Assembly: GCA_910588535.1 (NCBI GenBank)
Contig: CAJUOO010000001.1
Span: 62,001-126,000, forward strand
Reading direction: 5' to 3'
Source: an uncultured Lachnospiraceae bacterium
Lineage (GTDB): Bacteria > Bacillota > Clostridia > Lachnospirales > Lachnospiraceae
Length of the DNA: 64,000 nt
Shown: positions 1 to 9,027 of the stretch, piece after piece
Position numbering within the stretch: the stretch's first letter is position 1
Layout of the letters: each line of letters begins with the position of its first letter
The notes under the pieces: generated by a model
Seen by the model: the letters and a program-made list of their open reading frames with translations, nothing else
What the model was told of the DNA's origin: nothing
Databases searched by the model: none
Made by a program: the position numbers and the translations under genes

Positions 1-2
1 AT

Positions 3-521
3 TATGTGCTGTGGTGCCCTGAAGAGTTTCCATCAGATGTTCTGATTACATGGGATTTTTATCCGGTGCGAGAGCCGGGCTTGTGCATGATGTTTTTTGC
101 AGCAAGAGGGATGGGGGATCAGGATCTGTTTGACGGCTCTTTACAGAAGCGAACGGGAGAATATGTACAATATCATCATGGGGATATCAATGCATTTCAC
201 ATCTCATATTTTCGCAGAAAAGAGCCAGATGAGCGTTCCTTCCACACTTGTAATTTGAGAAAGAGCTATGGTTTTCACCTGACGGCACAGGGTGGTGATC
301 CGATCCCAGATGTGGCGGACGCAAAACCGCCTTATCATATCGCTGTGATTAAGAAAGGGAATGTTGTGCGCTTTCTGATCGACGCACTAGAAATATTCCA
401 GTTTGAGGATGATGGAAAGACCTATGGCCCGCTGCTTGCGGGAGGAAAAATTGGCTTCCGACAGCTTGCGCCGTTTATAGGGGAATATGCGAATCTTCGA
501 GTATATAGGTTGTTTGCATAG
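3..521 (+). CDS. DUF1961 (YesU-like) protein, 5'-partial
   Basis: The frame is open to the left window edge, so the true start is probably outside; a GTG at 6 is the first possible start seen. The visible 171 residues are rich in aromatic residues and end in a beta-rich stretch. They resemble the DUF1961 family, of which B. subtilis YesU is a member; YesU is about 220 aa, so roughly 45 residues are probably missing. In Bacillus, yesU lies in the rhamnogalacturonan cluster, and here it also directly precedes a PL11 lyase (35 bp gap) and rhamnose genes. The context therefore supports a role in processing pectin-derived oligosaccharides, but no catalytic activity can be read from the sequence. 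No signal peptide can be judged because the N-terminus is missing. Confidence 0.7.
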   Translation, partial: YVLWCPEEFPSDVLITWDFYPVREPGLCMMFFAARGMGDQDLFDGSLQKRTGEYVQYHHGDINAFHISYFRRKEPDERSFHTCNLRKSYGFHLTAQGGDPIPDVADAKPPYHIAVIKKGNVVRFLIDALEIFQFEDDGKTYGPLLAGGKIGFRQLAPFIGEYANLRVYRLFA

Positions 522-556
522 ATAGCGGTGCCGGACGGGGAAAAGGAGGAGAGAAT

Positions 557-2986
557 ATGAAGCCAGAGATAAGAATTGAGCATGTGGGGGATATGCAGAT
601 TGAGTTAGCATGGGATGCAGTTGAGGATGCACAATCCTATCATGTATACTGGTCGGACAGAAAGACAGAGAATATGACGTATAAATGTGTGGCGGAGACC
701 AAGGAAAATCGGTGGATCTTTAAGCGCAGCACGCATATTCCCCACTATTTTAAGGTAGCTGCAGTGATTGGCAGGGAGGAGGCAGAGTGCAGTGATATCA
801 TCGCTTCTCCAATAAAAAGAAAGCTTCAGCCACAGAGGGAAAAGCTGGGCAGAGGATTGATTGCAGTGAGAACAAAGACAGGCATATTCCTAAGCTGGAG
901 GCTTCTTGCGGAGGAGACAGATGGGTATAATCAGACAGGTGTGACAGGTGCAGATTTTAAGATCTATAGAAATGGAAGCTGCATTGCCACCGTGAGTTCC
1001 AGCACAAATTATCTGGATACAGAAGGAACACAGACGGACAGCTATCAAGTAGCCGCTGTGCATAATGGCAGAGAAGAGACTGCCTGTGGTTGCGTGAGTG
1101 TGTGGAGGAGCGGGGAGAATTATATAGATATTCCTCTTCAGATTCCGGCGCCGGGCGTCACGCCAGCAAGAGATACTTATACTTATAATGCAAATGATAT
1201 GAGTGTCGCTGATGTTGACGGTGACGGAGAATATGAGTATATTCTAAAATGGGACCCTACAAATTCTCGTGATGTATCTCAGAAGGGTTATACAGGAAAA
1301 TGCTACATCGATTGTTATAAGCTGGATGGAAGGCTTTTGTGGCGTCTGGATATGGGGGTTAATATCCGTGCAGGCGCACATTATACACAGTTTATGGTCT
1401 ATGACTTTGACGGTGATGGCAAGGCGGAGATGGCTGTAAAGACAGCGCCCGGAACATGTATGACGACCTATTTGCCTAATGGAAGGGTCAAGGAGCGTTT
1501 TTATATTACATTGCCGAAAGAGGACATAGAGAGTGGGGTATCGCATGAGGATAACTATGTCTGCTCCAGCGAGGATTATTATAATTATCTAGCAGATCGC
1601 TTTAAGAACTGGCATGAAGAGCCGGAAGTTAAGGAGGGGCATTGGCCTGCCACGCTGGAAGAGTGCTTTGGCATTGAGAAAAAATATGAGTATCCGCTGA
1701 GCGAGCGTGCTGCTCGAGAACTTGCTGACTATTTTATAAACGAATATGCTCCATCCAGAAGCCCGAAAAATGAGCTCGATAAATTCGAAGGCTTTATATT
1801 CAATGGACCAGAGTATCTCACTATGTTTGCTGGAAATGGGCAGGAGCTTGACACCATTCCATTTAAGTATGGCAGGGTGGATGATGGGCTTATGTGGGGC
1901 GATTACGCGATGAAGCGGATAGAGCCTTGCAACCGCGTGGATCGATTTCTCTCTGGTGTAGCCTATCTGGACGGAGAGCGCCCGTACTTAATTGTATGTC
2001 GTGGCTATTATACGCGCTCCACAGTTGTGGCATATGACTTCTTTAAGGGACATTTTCATGAGTATTTTGCGATAGACAGCGGTTTTGTTCCGATGAAGAA
2101 TCCATTCTGTGAGAATCCCCATGCCGCGCAGGGCACAGATCCCGTTTATGGAAGCTTGGCAGGTCAGGGGAATCACAGCTTGTCCACGGCAGATGTGGAC
2201 GGTGATGGATGTCAAGAAATTATCTATGGGGCTGCAGTGATTGATCATGATGGAAGTCTTCTGTATTCCAGCTATGATTATCTGCCAAACGGCACCTATG
2301 CAAAGCTGGGCCATGGGGATTCCATGCATGTGGCAAAAATTGATCCAGATAAGCCGGGACTTGAGATATTTAATGTATTCGAGGGTGCCACGGAGGCTCC
2401 TTATGGTTATGCGTTGCGGGATGCTGAGACAGGAAAGGTGATTTTTGGCGAATATGCGGAATCTGATCTGGGGCGCTGCATGATTGGGGATGTTAATCCG
2501 AATGTGCGCGGGCTTCAAGTCTGGGCGGCAGACAAGGTGTACTCCTGTAAAGGAGAGGTACTTTCTGACAAGCCTCTTGGGACAAATCAGTGTATTCACT
2601 GGGCCGCCGATCTATCTACGCAGATTTTGGATGGATGTGATTATATCCATGGCAACCATCATGGGGTGATCAATGACACCACCCACGGCGTGATGCTGGA
2701 GCCAAAGGAGATGGCAACCAACAACGGAACCAAGGGAAATGCATGTCTGATCGCAGATATTTTGGGTGATTTTCGCGAGGAGCTGCTTCTTCGCAAGGCG
2801 GACAACACAGCGATACGCATCTACACAAATATAGAGATCACAGAGCATAAGCTATTTACCCTGATGCATGATATTCAATATCGTACAGGAGTTGCATGGC
2901 AGAATAATTGCTATAACCAGCCATGTTATACTAGCTTTTATTATGCGGGGGATATGGAGTGGAAAACTGTGTGGGAGAGCTTGTAA
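557..2986 (+). CDS. PL11 rhamnogalacturonan lyase, probably intracellular
   Basis: An 809-aa polysaccharide lyase family 11 protein, which cleaves the rhamnose-galacturonate backbone of rhamnogalacturonan I by beta-elimination. Residues about 10-90 look like a fibronectin-III-type domain, followed by a second beta domain. The PL11 propeller core starts near residue 213 with the calcium-binding type motif ADVDGDGEYEYILKWDP and repeats it (YDFDGDGKAEMAVKTAPGT near 280; TADVDGDGCQEIIYGA near 545). There is no signal peptide: the protein begins MKPEIRIEH. This resembles the intracellular exo-acting YesX branch more than secreted YesW; that assignment is inference. The start is set by a GGAGG-type site ending 6 nt before ATG 557. 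It is co-directional with the DUF1961 gene and rhaM. Confidence 0.9.
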   Translation: MKPEIRIEHVGDMQIELAWDAVEDAQSYHVYWSDRKTENMTYKCVAETKENRWIFKRSTHIPHYFKVAAVIGREEAECSDIIASPIKRKLQPQREKLGRGLIAVRTKTGIFLSWRLLAEETDGYNQTGVTGADFKIYRNGSCIATVSSSTNYLDTEGTQTDSYQVAAVHNGREETACGCVSVWRSGENYIDIPLQIPAPGVTPARDTYTYNANDMSVADVDGDGEYEYILKWDPTNSRDVSQKGYTGKCYIDCYKLDGRLLWRLDMGVNIRAGAHYTQFMVYDFDGDGKAEMAVKTAPGTCMTTYLPNGRVKERFYITLPKEDIESGVSHEDNYVCSSEDYYNYLADRFKNWHEEPEVKEGHWPATLEECFGIEKKYEYPLSERAARELADYFINEYAPSRSPKNELDKFEGFIFNGPEYLTMFAGNGQELDTIPFKYGRVDDGLMWGDYAMKRIEPCNRVDRFLSGVAYLDGERPYLIVCRGYYTRSTVVAYDFFKGHFHEYFAIDSGFVPMKNPFCENPHAAQGTDPVYGSLAGQGNHSLSTADVDGDGCQEIIYGAAVIDHDGSLLYSSYDYLPNGTYAKLGHGDSMHVAKIDPDKPGLEIFNVFEGATEAPYGYALRDAETGKVIFGEYAESDLGRCMIGDVNPNVRGLQVWAADKVYSCKGEVLSDKPLGTNQCIHWAADLSTQILDGCDYIHGNHHGVINDTTHGVMLEPKEMATNNGTKGNACLIADILGDFREELLLRKADNTAIRIYTNIEITEHKLFTLMHDIQYRTGVAWQNNCYNQPCYTSFYYAGDMEWKTVWESL

Positions 2987-3100
2987 GATGTAACTATAAT
3001 AGATGTTTGGATCAAAAACTTTTATAAGATTTCCAATGCGTGTCATCACAGTAAACTGCTTTGACATGGGAGATGAGTATAAAGAATAGGAGGAAGATTT

Positions 3101-3412
3101 ATGATTAAGGGTTTTAAGATGAAGCTGTTTCAGGGTTGTGAGGAGGAGTATGAGAAGAGGCATAATCAGCTTTGGCCGGAGATGAAGGATATGATTCATG
3201 AGCATGGCGGAAAGAATTATACGATCTTTCTGGACAAGGAGACGCTGACCTTATTTGGCTATATTGAGATTGAGGATGAGGAGAAGTGGGCAAAGGGCGC
3301 TGATACGGCGATCAACCGCAAGTGGTGGGACTTTATGGCTGATATTATGGAGACAAATCCTGATAACAGTCCAGTTTCCATTGATCTTAAGAATGTGTTT
3401 CACTTAGATTGA
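3101..3412 (+). CDS. rhaM: L-rhamnose mutarotase
   Basis: A 103-aa protein matching the RhaM family (about 104 aa in E. coli). It interconverts the alpha and beta anomers of L-rhamnose so that the isomerase receives its preferred anomer. Family signatures visible are the N-terminal KLFQGCEEEYEKRHNQLWPE segment, containing the conserved Tyr and His of the active site, and the NRKWWDFMADIM segment near residue 73, containing the paired Trp. A GGAGG site lies 8 nt upstream of ATG 3101. It follows the PL11 lyase by 114 bp and precedes rhaD by 28 bp, so the lyase products and rhamnose catabolism appear to be handled by one operon. Confidence 0.93.
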   Translation: MIKGFKMKLFQGCEEEYEKRHNQLWPEMKDMIHEHGGKNYTIFLDKETLTLFGYIEIEDEEKWAKGADTAINRKWWDFMADIMETNPDNSPVSIDLKNVFHLD

Positions 3413-3440
3413 TCGGAGAGCAGAAAGGAGATTACATCCT

Positions 3441-4271
3441 ATGAGGATTCTGGAATCGAAGTTTGTGCAGGGGTTTATCAAGATGGCAGATGACGGCTTT
3501 ATGCAGGGATGGCATGAGAGGAACGGTGGAAATCTCAGTTATCGGTTAAAATCTGAGGAGGTTGAATCCATTAAGCCGAGATTAAATGCACCGGGAAATT
3601 GGACACCGATCGGAACTAGCGTTCCGGGACTTTCCGGGGAGTATTTTTTGGTAACAGGAAGTGGAAAATATTTTCGAAATATTAAAGTGGACCCAGAAGT
3701 GTGCATCGCGATTATTGAGTTGGATGACAAGGGTGAAAATTACCGCATCCGCTGGGGCTTGGTGGAGGGTGGAGTGCCGACCAGCGAGCTTCCCTCTCAT
3801 CTGATGAATCATGAGGTAAAGAAGCGTGTGACAGATGGAAAGCACCGTGTGATCTATCATGCTCACACAACAAACACGATAGCGCTGACCTTTGTGCTTC
3901 CTCTGAATGATGAAGTGTTTACCAGAGAGCTGTGGGAGATGGCTACGGAGTGCCCTGTAGTGTTCCCGGAGGGTGTGGGTGTTATTGGCTGGATGGTGCC
4001 CGGCGGAAGAGATATCGCGATCGAGACAAGCAAACTGATGGAGAGATATAATGTGGCGATCTGGGCACATCATGGCATGTTCTGCTCCGGGGAGGATTTT
4101 GACCTGACCTTTGGTTTGATGCACACAGTGGAAAAGTCAGCGGAGATTCTTCTGAAGGTGCTTTCTGTGTCGCCGCATAAGCTTCAGACTATACAGCCGC
4201 AGAACTTTAGAGATCTGGCGGATGGTTTCCGGCTGAAGCTGCCGGAGCGCTTTCTTTATGAGAAGGAGTAG
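3441..4271 (+). CDS. rhaD: Rhamnulose-1-phosphate aldolase
   Basis: A 276-aa class II zinc aldolase that splits L-rhamnulose 1-phosphate into dihydroxyacetone phosphate and L-lactaldehyde. Features shared with E. coli RhaD include WHERNGGNLSYRL, VTGSGKYFRN (phosphate-binding region), PTSELPSH with the catalytic Glu, the zinc ligands in YHAHTTN, and a third His in WAHHGMF. The length is typical. An AAAGGAG site precedes ATG 3441. It sits between rhaM and cbiA on the same strand. The isomerase (RhaA) and kinase (RhaB) are not in this window and may lie upstream. Confidence 0.95.
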   Translation: MRILESKFVQGFIKMADDGFMQGWHERNGGNLSYRLKSEEVESIKPRLNAPGNWTPIGTSVPGLSGEYFLVTGSGKYFRNIKVDPEVCIAIIELDDKGENYRIRWGLVEGGVPTSELPSHLMNHEVKKRVTDGKHRVIYHAHTTNTIALTFVLPLNDEVFTRELWEMATECPVVFPEGVGVIGWMVPGGRDIAIETSKLMERYNVAIWAHHGMFCSGEDFDLTFGLMHTVEKSAEILLKVLSVSPHKLQTIQPQNFRDLADGFRLKLPERFLYEKE

Positions 4272-4282
4272 GAAAGATATTT

Positions 4283-5665
4283 ATGAAAAAACAGGTAAAG
4301 AGGATACTATTTGCTGGAACTGGCAGTGGCAGCGGAAAGACAACATTGACCTGTGGAATTCTTCAGTGCCTGTTGCGGAGGGGAATGATCCCCTCCGCTT
4401 TTAAATGTGGACCAGATTATATTGATCCCATGTTTCATAGACAGGTGCTTCAGGTTCCATCTGGAAATCTGGACAGCTTTTTTTGTGATAGAAATACGTT
4501 GCGTTACCTGCTGGCAGAGAATACGAAGGAAGACAGCATAGCAGTTATTGAAGGAGCGATGGGCTATTATGATGGAATTGGAATGTCGAAGAGAGCCAGC
4601 AGTGCCGAGATTGCAAGGATAACAGAAACGCCAGCAATACTGATTCTTAACGGCAGGGGGATGGCAATTTCCATAGAAGCGATGTTGTATGGCTATGCAA
4701 TGTTTGGCGGGGAGGGCGGAAGGCAGATCAAGGGTGTTATTTTTAATATGATTGCAGAAAGTTTATACAAAGAGGCGGCGACTTTTGCGAGAGAGCTTGG
4801 TCTGATTCCTCTGGGTTATGTTCCGCAAAAGGAGGCTATTACTCTGAAAAGCCGCCATCTTGGGTTGGTACTGCCAAAGGAGATCGAAGATCTTCAGAAG
4901 AAAATGACTGTACTGGCAGACACGCTGGAGGAGACAGTGGATATTGAGGGAATACTATCACTTGCGGAGAGTGCTCCGCCCATGCATTATTCGGATGTGT
5001 GGAGGAAAGTGGAAAGATTGCTTGAGCCTGTGCGGGTCGGGGTTGCCATGGATGAGGCATTTTGTTTTTTGTATCGGGATAATATTGAGTTTTTGCGTCG
5101 TGCAGGGTGTGAGATTGTGTATTTTAGCCCTCTGAGGGATAAAGGTCTTCCAAAGAATATGGATCTTTTGCTTCTATGTGGTGGTTATCCTGAGCTGTAT
5201 GCAAAGGAGCTTTCAGAAAATATAGGGATGCGGAGGGCTGTGTGGAGATGGATGGCAGAGAAGAAGCCGTGTATCGCAGAGTGTGGCGGATTCTTGTATT
5301 TACATGAGGAATTGGAGGATGAGGAAGGAAAGAGCTATCCCATGGTTGGTGCGTTGGCTGGGAAGGGCATAGGCAATCAGAAGCTACAAAACTTTGGCTA
5401 TATAGAATTAAAAGCACAGAGCGATTCTATATTGTGCAGAAAAGATGAGAAGTTGCGTGCACATGAATTTCACTATTGGAGCTGTGAGGATAATGGTAAG
5501 ACATTCATAGCACAGAAGGCTTCGAATAAGAAAAGCTGGGAGACAGGAGTAGCAGATCAAAGAATGTATGCTGGATTTCCACACTTCTATTATTATGGGG
5601 AGCAGAGGAAAATAATGGAGGCTTTACAGTCTCTTGTATGTGGACATAGAGAAATAAATTCGTAA
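4283..5665 (+). CDS. cbiA: Cobyrinate a,c-diamide synthase
   Basis: A 460-aa CbiA/CobB-type enzyme that amidates the a and c carboxylates of cobyrinic acid, using ATP and glutamine, in adenosylcobalamin synthesis. The N-terminal dethiobiotin-synthetase-like domain has its Walker A motif at residues 12-21 (GTGSGSGKTT). The C-terminal class I glutamine amidotransferase domain carries the nucleophile Cys in AECGGFLYLHEEL and a late His in AHEFHYW. The gene starts 11 nt after rhaD, has its own GGAAAG site, and is followed by a terminator. No other cobalamin gene and no obvious cobalamin riboswitch are visible, so it is an isolated cobalamin gene at the end of a rhamnose operon. Confidence 0.93.
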   Translation: MKKQVKRILFAGTGSGSGKTTLTCGILQCLLRRGMIPSAFKCGPDYIDPMFHRQVLQVPSGNLDSFFCDRNTLRYLLAENTKEDSIAVIEGAMGYYDGIGMSKRASSAEIARITETPAILILNGRGMAISIEAMLYGYAMFGGEGGRQIKGVIFNMIAESLYKEAATFARELGLIPLGYVPQKEAITLKSRHLGLVLPKEIEDLQKKMTVLADTLEETVDIEGILSLAESAPPMHYSDVWRKVERLLEPVRVGVAMDEAFCFLYRDNIEFLRRAGCEIVYFSPLRDKGLPKNMDLLLLCGGYPELYAKELSENIGMRRAVWRWMAEKKPCIAECGGFLYLHEELEDEEGKSYPMVGALAGKGIGNQKLQNFGYIELKAQSDSILCRKDEKLRAHEFHYWSCEDNGKTFIAQKASNKKSWETGVADQRMYAGFPHFYYYGEQRKIMEALQSLVCGHREINS

Positions 5666-5683
5666 TGTAATATGCATCTTTAG

Positions 5684-5722
5684 AGGAGGGAAGGGTTTCC
5701 CTCCTTGATTTATTCTTTCTTT
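5684..5722 (+). terminator. Intrinsic terminator after cbiA
   Basis: A perfect 9-bp stem (AGGAGGGAA at 5684-5692 with TTCCCTCCT at 5697-5705, loop GGGT) is followed by a T-rich tract. It lies 19 bp after the cbiA stop and closes the lyase-rha-cbiA transcript. Confidence 0.8.
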
Positions 5723-5856
5723 CGTGCAAGAAATTCTTTTAATACTAAGTTAATATACTGGGAAAATGAGCGGTCGTCTGCCTCAGCGAGCTTTTTTAAC
5801 TGTTCGATCACATCCGCATCGAGTGTGATGCTGACCTTTGTTTTTAATGGCTTCAT
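5710..5856 (-). CDS. Small ribbon-helix-helix (CopG/Arc-type) protein
   Basis: A 48-aa protein read on the minus strand from ATG 5856 to TAA at 5710. It starts MKPLKTKVSITLDADVIEQL, a classic RHH beta strand followed by helix 1, then a turn with DDRSFSQYIN and a final basic helix ending LARKKE. An AAAGGAG site lies 7-8 nt upstream of the start. RHH proteins of this size bind DNA as dimers and often act as autorepressors or antitoxins. It is divergent from the MBOAT gene, with 123 bp between the starts. No toxin partner is adjacent: the MBOAT/SGNH operon is on one side and the cbiA terminator on the other. A role as regulator of the divergent operon is inference. Confidence 0.8.
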   Translation of the reverse strand: MKPLKTKVSITLDADVIEQLKKLAEADDRSFSQYINLVLKEFLARKKE

Positions 5857-5903
5857 TAGCATACTCCTTTTTCGTATAATATAACATTTTGTCGGTTTTA
5901 ATA

Positions 5904-5932
5904 TTGACTTGTCGTCTAAAGTAGGATAAAGT
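5904..5932 (+). promoter_or_regulatory. Predicted sigma-A promoter for the MBOAT operon
   Basis: TTGACT at 5904-5909 and TAAAGT at 5927-5932 with a 17-bp spacer. The stretch also contains two TTGTCG words (at 5889 and 5909), which could be recognised by the divergent RHH protein. Moderate support only. Confidence 0.45.
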
Positions 5933-5979
5933 ATTACGAAGTAGTATATTATACAACAGAAAAAGACAGGAGACAGGTT

Positions 5980-7431
5980 ATGAATTATATTTCTATCTAT
6001 TTTTATCTATTTGTAGGGATATTGCTTGTTGTGTACTATATCCTCCCGAAGAGATATCGGTGGTTTGTACTTCTTGCAGGAAGTATGGTGTTTTATTATA
6101 GGCTTTCTGAAAAGGGATTTAAGATGTTTGTGGTAACTATATTGCTAAGTTATAGCATGGGGTATTTGCTTGATTATATGCATAATACGGGAAAATCCAT
6201 GATAAAGTGCCGTATTGCATTGGCAGGCTGTCTGGCTATTATTGCTCTTCCCTTGATAGTGACAAAGGAGGGGGATTTTGTTCTTCAATCTCTTCTGCAC
6301 GGGAGAACATACTCGTGGATAGTGCCAGTCGGTCTGTCTTTTTATACATTGCAGATCGTATCCTATCTTGTGGATGTCAGCAGAGGCAAAGTGAGAGCAC
6401 AGAAAAATCTAGGAAAATACGCATTGTTTGTCTCTTTTTTTCCACAGATTATACAGGGGCCAATTCCGCGATATGAACAGATGAATCCGCAATTATTTGA
6501 AGGGCACAGTTTTAAGGAGGAAAGCTTCTTAAAAGGCGTGCAGATGATAGTGTGGGGATTTTTTCTAAAGCTGATGATTGCTGATAAAGCATCTATAGTG
6601 GTGAATACTATTTTTCTAGGATGGGAGGCATATCGAGGAGGATATGTGCTGGTGGCTGGGATCTTGTACAGCATTCAGCTCTATGCGGACTTTCTGTCCT
6701 GTCTCTGTCTTGCAAAAGGAGTGGCGGAGCTTTTTGACATTCATCTTGGGGAGAATTTTCAACAACCTTATATGTCGCGGTCCATCAAGGAGTTTTGGGG
6801 AAGATGGCATATTTCTTTAAGTTCATGGCTGAAAGATTACATCTATATTCCTCTGGGTGGCAACCGAAAGGGAAGATGGAGAAAATATATTCATCTTATT
6901 ATTACCTTTTCAATAAGTGGTATGTGGCATGGCGCTGGGTACAAATATATTTTCTGGGGACTTATGCATGCTTTTTATCAAGTGTGCGGAGAGCTTACAA
7001 GGAACAGTAGAGATAAGATATTTTGTTGGTTAGGCATCGGGACAGAGGGACGAATAAGAGAGTATATCAGATGTATATCAACATGTTTTTTTGTAATGCT
7101 TGCATGGGTTATATTCCGCGCAGGCAGTCTGCGGATAGGTCTTTCTATGCTGTATAGTATGGTGACAGTATATAATCCTTGGATTTTTTTTGATGATTCT
7201 TTGTTGACCTTAGGGTTGTCTTGGAAAGAATGGGGTGTGCTGCTTGTATCAGTGTGGTTGCTTTATAAGGTGGAGCATATACAGAGAGTGTGTTGTGTTC
7301 GTGAGAAGATATTAAGACAGCCAAGAGTGATACGCTGGGGAATCTACCTTGGAGCAGTTGCTGTTATTATGATATTTGGAACGTATGGCTATGGTTTTGA
7401 TGCCAGTGATTTTATCTACGGAGGTTTTTAG
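5980..7431 (+). CDS. MBOAT-family O-acyltransferase (AlgI-like)
   Basis: A 483-aa multispanning membrane protein of the membrane-bound O-acyltransferase family. It has about ten hydrophobic segments, starting at residue 4. Family hallmarks are FFPQIIQGPIPRYEQM near residue 155, SIKEFWGRWHISLSSWLKDY near 270, and the catalytic His in SGMWHGAGYKYIFWGLMH near 315. AlgI, PatA and DltB are relatives that move acyl groups across the membrane onto polysaccharides or teichoic acid. The next gene, 12 bp downstream, encodes an SGNH-like partner as in algI/algJ and dltB/dltD pairs, so the likely job is O-acetylation of a surface or exported glycan. The acceptor cannot be read from the sequence. Confidence 0.9.
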   Translation: MNYISIYFYLFVGILLVVYYILPKRYRWFVLLAGSMVFYYRLSEKGFKMFVVTILLSYSMGYLLDYMHNTGKSMIKCRIALAGCLAIIALPLIVTKEGDFVLQSLLHGRTYSWIVPVGLSFYTLQIVSYLVDVSRGKVRAQKNLGKYALFVSFFPQIIQGPIPRYEQMNPQLFEGHSFKEESFLKGVQMIVWGFFLKLMIADKASIVVNTIFLGWEAYRGGYVLVAGILYSIQLYADFLSCLCLAKGVAELFDIHLGENFQQPYMSRSIKEFWGRWHISLSSWLKDYIYIPLGGNRKGRWRKYIHLIITFSISGMWHGAGYKYIFWGLMHAFYQVCGELTRNSRDKIFCWLGIGTEGRIREYIRCISTCFFVMLAWVIFRAGSLRIGLSMLYSMVTVYNPWIFFDDSLLTLGLSWKEWGVLLVSVWLLYKVEHIQRVCCVREKILRQPRVIRWGIYLGAVAVIMIFGTYGYGFDASDFIYGGF

Positions 7432-7443
7432 GGAGGGGAGAGT

Positions 7444-8961
7444 ATGAAGGCAGAATGGAAAGAGAGGATTAAGAAACATGTGACAGTTGCTGTGAGGGCA
7501 GTACTGTTTTTATGTCTATTTTTCTTAATGATATACGTCGTTAATCGAACACTGACACCTAATTATCTATATAGCTCGACCAATCCCATGACAGAGACTT
7601 ATCGGGGATTTTATAATATGAAGAAAAATACGATAGATGTGTTATTTTTGGGTAGCAGTCATACAGCATCAGGGTTTAATCCACAAGATCTCTATAATGA
7701 ATATGGTATTAGAGGTTATAATCTTGGCAGCAATTCTCAGAATTTGTGGGTGTCCTATTATTGGCTTAGGGAGGCATTGCAGTATCAGTCTCCGAAGGTT
7801 GTGGTTCTGGATTGCTATATGCTGTTTATAGATGAAAAGAAAAATGAGGGCAGCTCGCGTCTGGCTCTTGATGATATGAGATGGGGAGCAGTGAAGCGGG
7901 AGGCGGTAGAGCAGATCTGTGATTTGGATGATAGCCAGTCAAAGCTTTCTTATCTTTTTCGCAATATACGATTTCATACCAGATGGATGGGGTTAAACGA
8001 GACGGATTTTATGTGGGCAGATATAGCTGCACCGCCAGAATTAAAGGGATTTTGGTTATATAGAGGGATCTGTGGATATCCTGACTATATTCCGTTGACT
8101 ATACAGGAAACAGGCAGGGATCTGTTTATTCCAGAGGCAGAGAGATATCTGGAGCGAATTACAGCGCTGTGCCGCGAGAGAGGGATAGAGCTGATTTTGG
8201 TAAAAGCGCCGACACTTGCGCAGACGGTGGAGCGGCATAACGCAATTGCAGATTATGCGAGTGTACATCATTTAAAGTTTTTGGATTATAATGTTGAAGA
8301 ACTCTATCATTCAATGGAATTTAATTATGCGCAAGACATGAATGATAGCAGTACAGATGGAAACAGAAATGCACATGCCAATCCCTCTGGCGCGAAGAAG
8401 CTCACAATGTATCTTGGTAGTGTATTGAACGAACAATGTGGATTAACTGCCCAGAAGGATGAACAGTGGGAGCAGACACGTGAATTTAATAATGGAGTTT
8501 GGAAGGATTTTAAGCTTCATAATGAGACAGATATAAAATCCTATCTTTCTATGTTGGGAGATAAACGGTACACGATATTTATTGCAGCAAAGGATGACGC
8601 AGCGTCGTCACTCAATGAGGAATGTAAGGAGCTTCTGCGTGTTCTTGGACTGCGCGCAGACTGGAGTGATGCCTATCGAAAGAGCTATTTTGCCGTGATA
8701 GAGAGGCAGAAGGTGCTTGCTGAGCAGATGGCGGGAGAGAGGATCGAGAGAATGGGTTCATTTCGGGGAGGTTCCGTGATATATAAAGTGGTCAGTGCAG
8801 GGATGGAGTGCGGCAATGATTGCTCGATTCAGATCAATAGGGGAGAGTTGGCAAAGAGATCAAGAGGATTAAATATAGTTGTCTATAGTAATGATATAAA
8901 AGCTGTAGTTGACTCTGTCTGCTTTGATACCTGTGCTCCAGAACTGACAGCAGTGCGGTGA
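7444..8961 (+). CDS. Membrane-anchored SGNH-like acyltransferase partner (AlgJ/DltD type)
   Basis: A 505-aa protein with one N-terminal membrane segment (about residues 19-36) and an extracytoplasmic SGNH-like domain. The block I motif appears as VLFLGSSHTASGFNP near residue 66, with Ser in GSSH, and a late HANPSG motif near residue 314 carries the expected His. This arrangement matches the partners of MBOAT proteins that complete acyl transfer onto glycans outside the membrane. The C-terminal 170 residues beyond the SGNH core look like a separate alpha/beta domain that I do not recognise. It starts 12 bp after the MBOAT stop with a GGGAGGGGAG site and forms an operon with it. The structured repeat that follows may end the transcript. 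Confidence 0.82.
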   Translation: MKAEWKERIKKHVTVAVRAVLFLCLFFLMIYVVNRTLTPNYLYSSTNPMTETYRGFYNMKKNTIDVLFLGSSHTASGFNPQDLYNEYGIRGYNLGSNSQNLWVSYYWLREALQYQSPKVVVLDCYMLFIDEKKNEGSSRLALDDMRWGAVKREAVEQICDLDDSQSKLSYLFRNIRFHTRWMGLNETDFMWADIAAPPELKGFWLYRGICGYPDYIPLTIQETGRDLFIPEAERYLERITALCRERGIELILVKAPTLAQTVERHNAIADYASVHHLKFLDYNVEELYHSMEFNYAQDMNDSSTDGNRNAHANPSGAKKLTMYLGSVLNEQCGLTAQKDEQWEQTREFNNGVWKDFKLHNETDIKSYLSMLGDKRYTIFIAAKDDAASSLNEECKELLRVLGLRADWSDAYRKSYFAVIERQKVLAEQMAGERIERMGSFRGGSVIYKVVSAGMECGNDCSIQINRGELAKRSRGLNIVVYSNDIKAVVDSVCFDTCAPELTAVR

Positions 8962-9027
8962 AGTAGTTTTTTGTGAATGTTATTTTTTTTTATTAAAAAT
9001 TTGTTGTATCATTTTCTGGAAAGGTCC

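Noticed and set aside
4272..4300. Cobalamin riboswitch before cbiA
   Set aside because: Only 11 nt separate rhaD and cbiA; there is no room for one.
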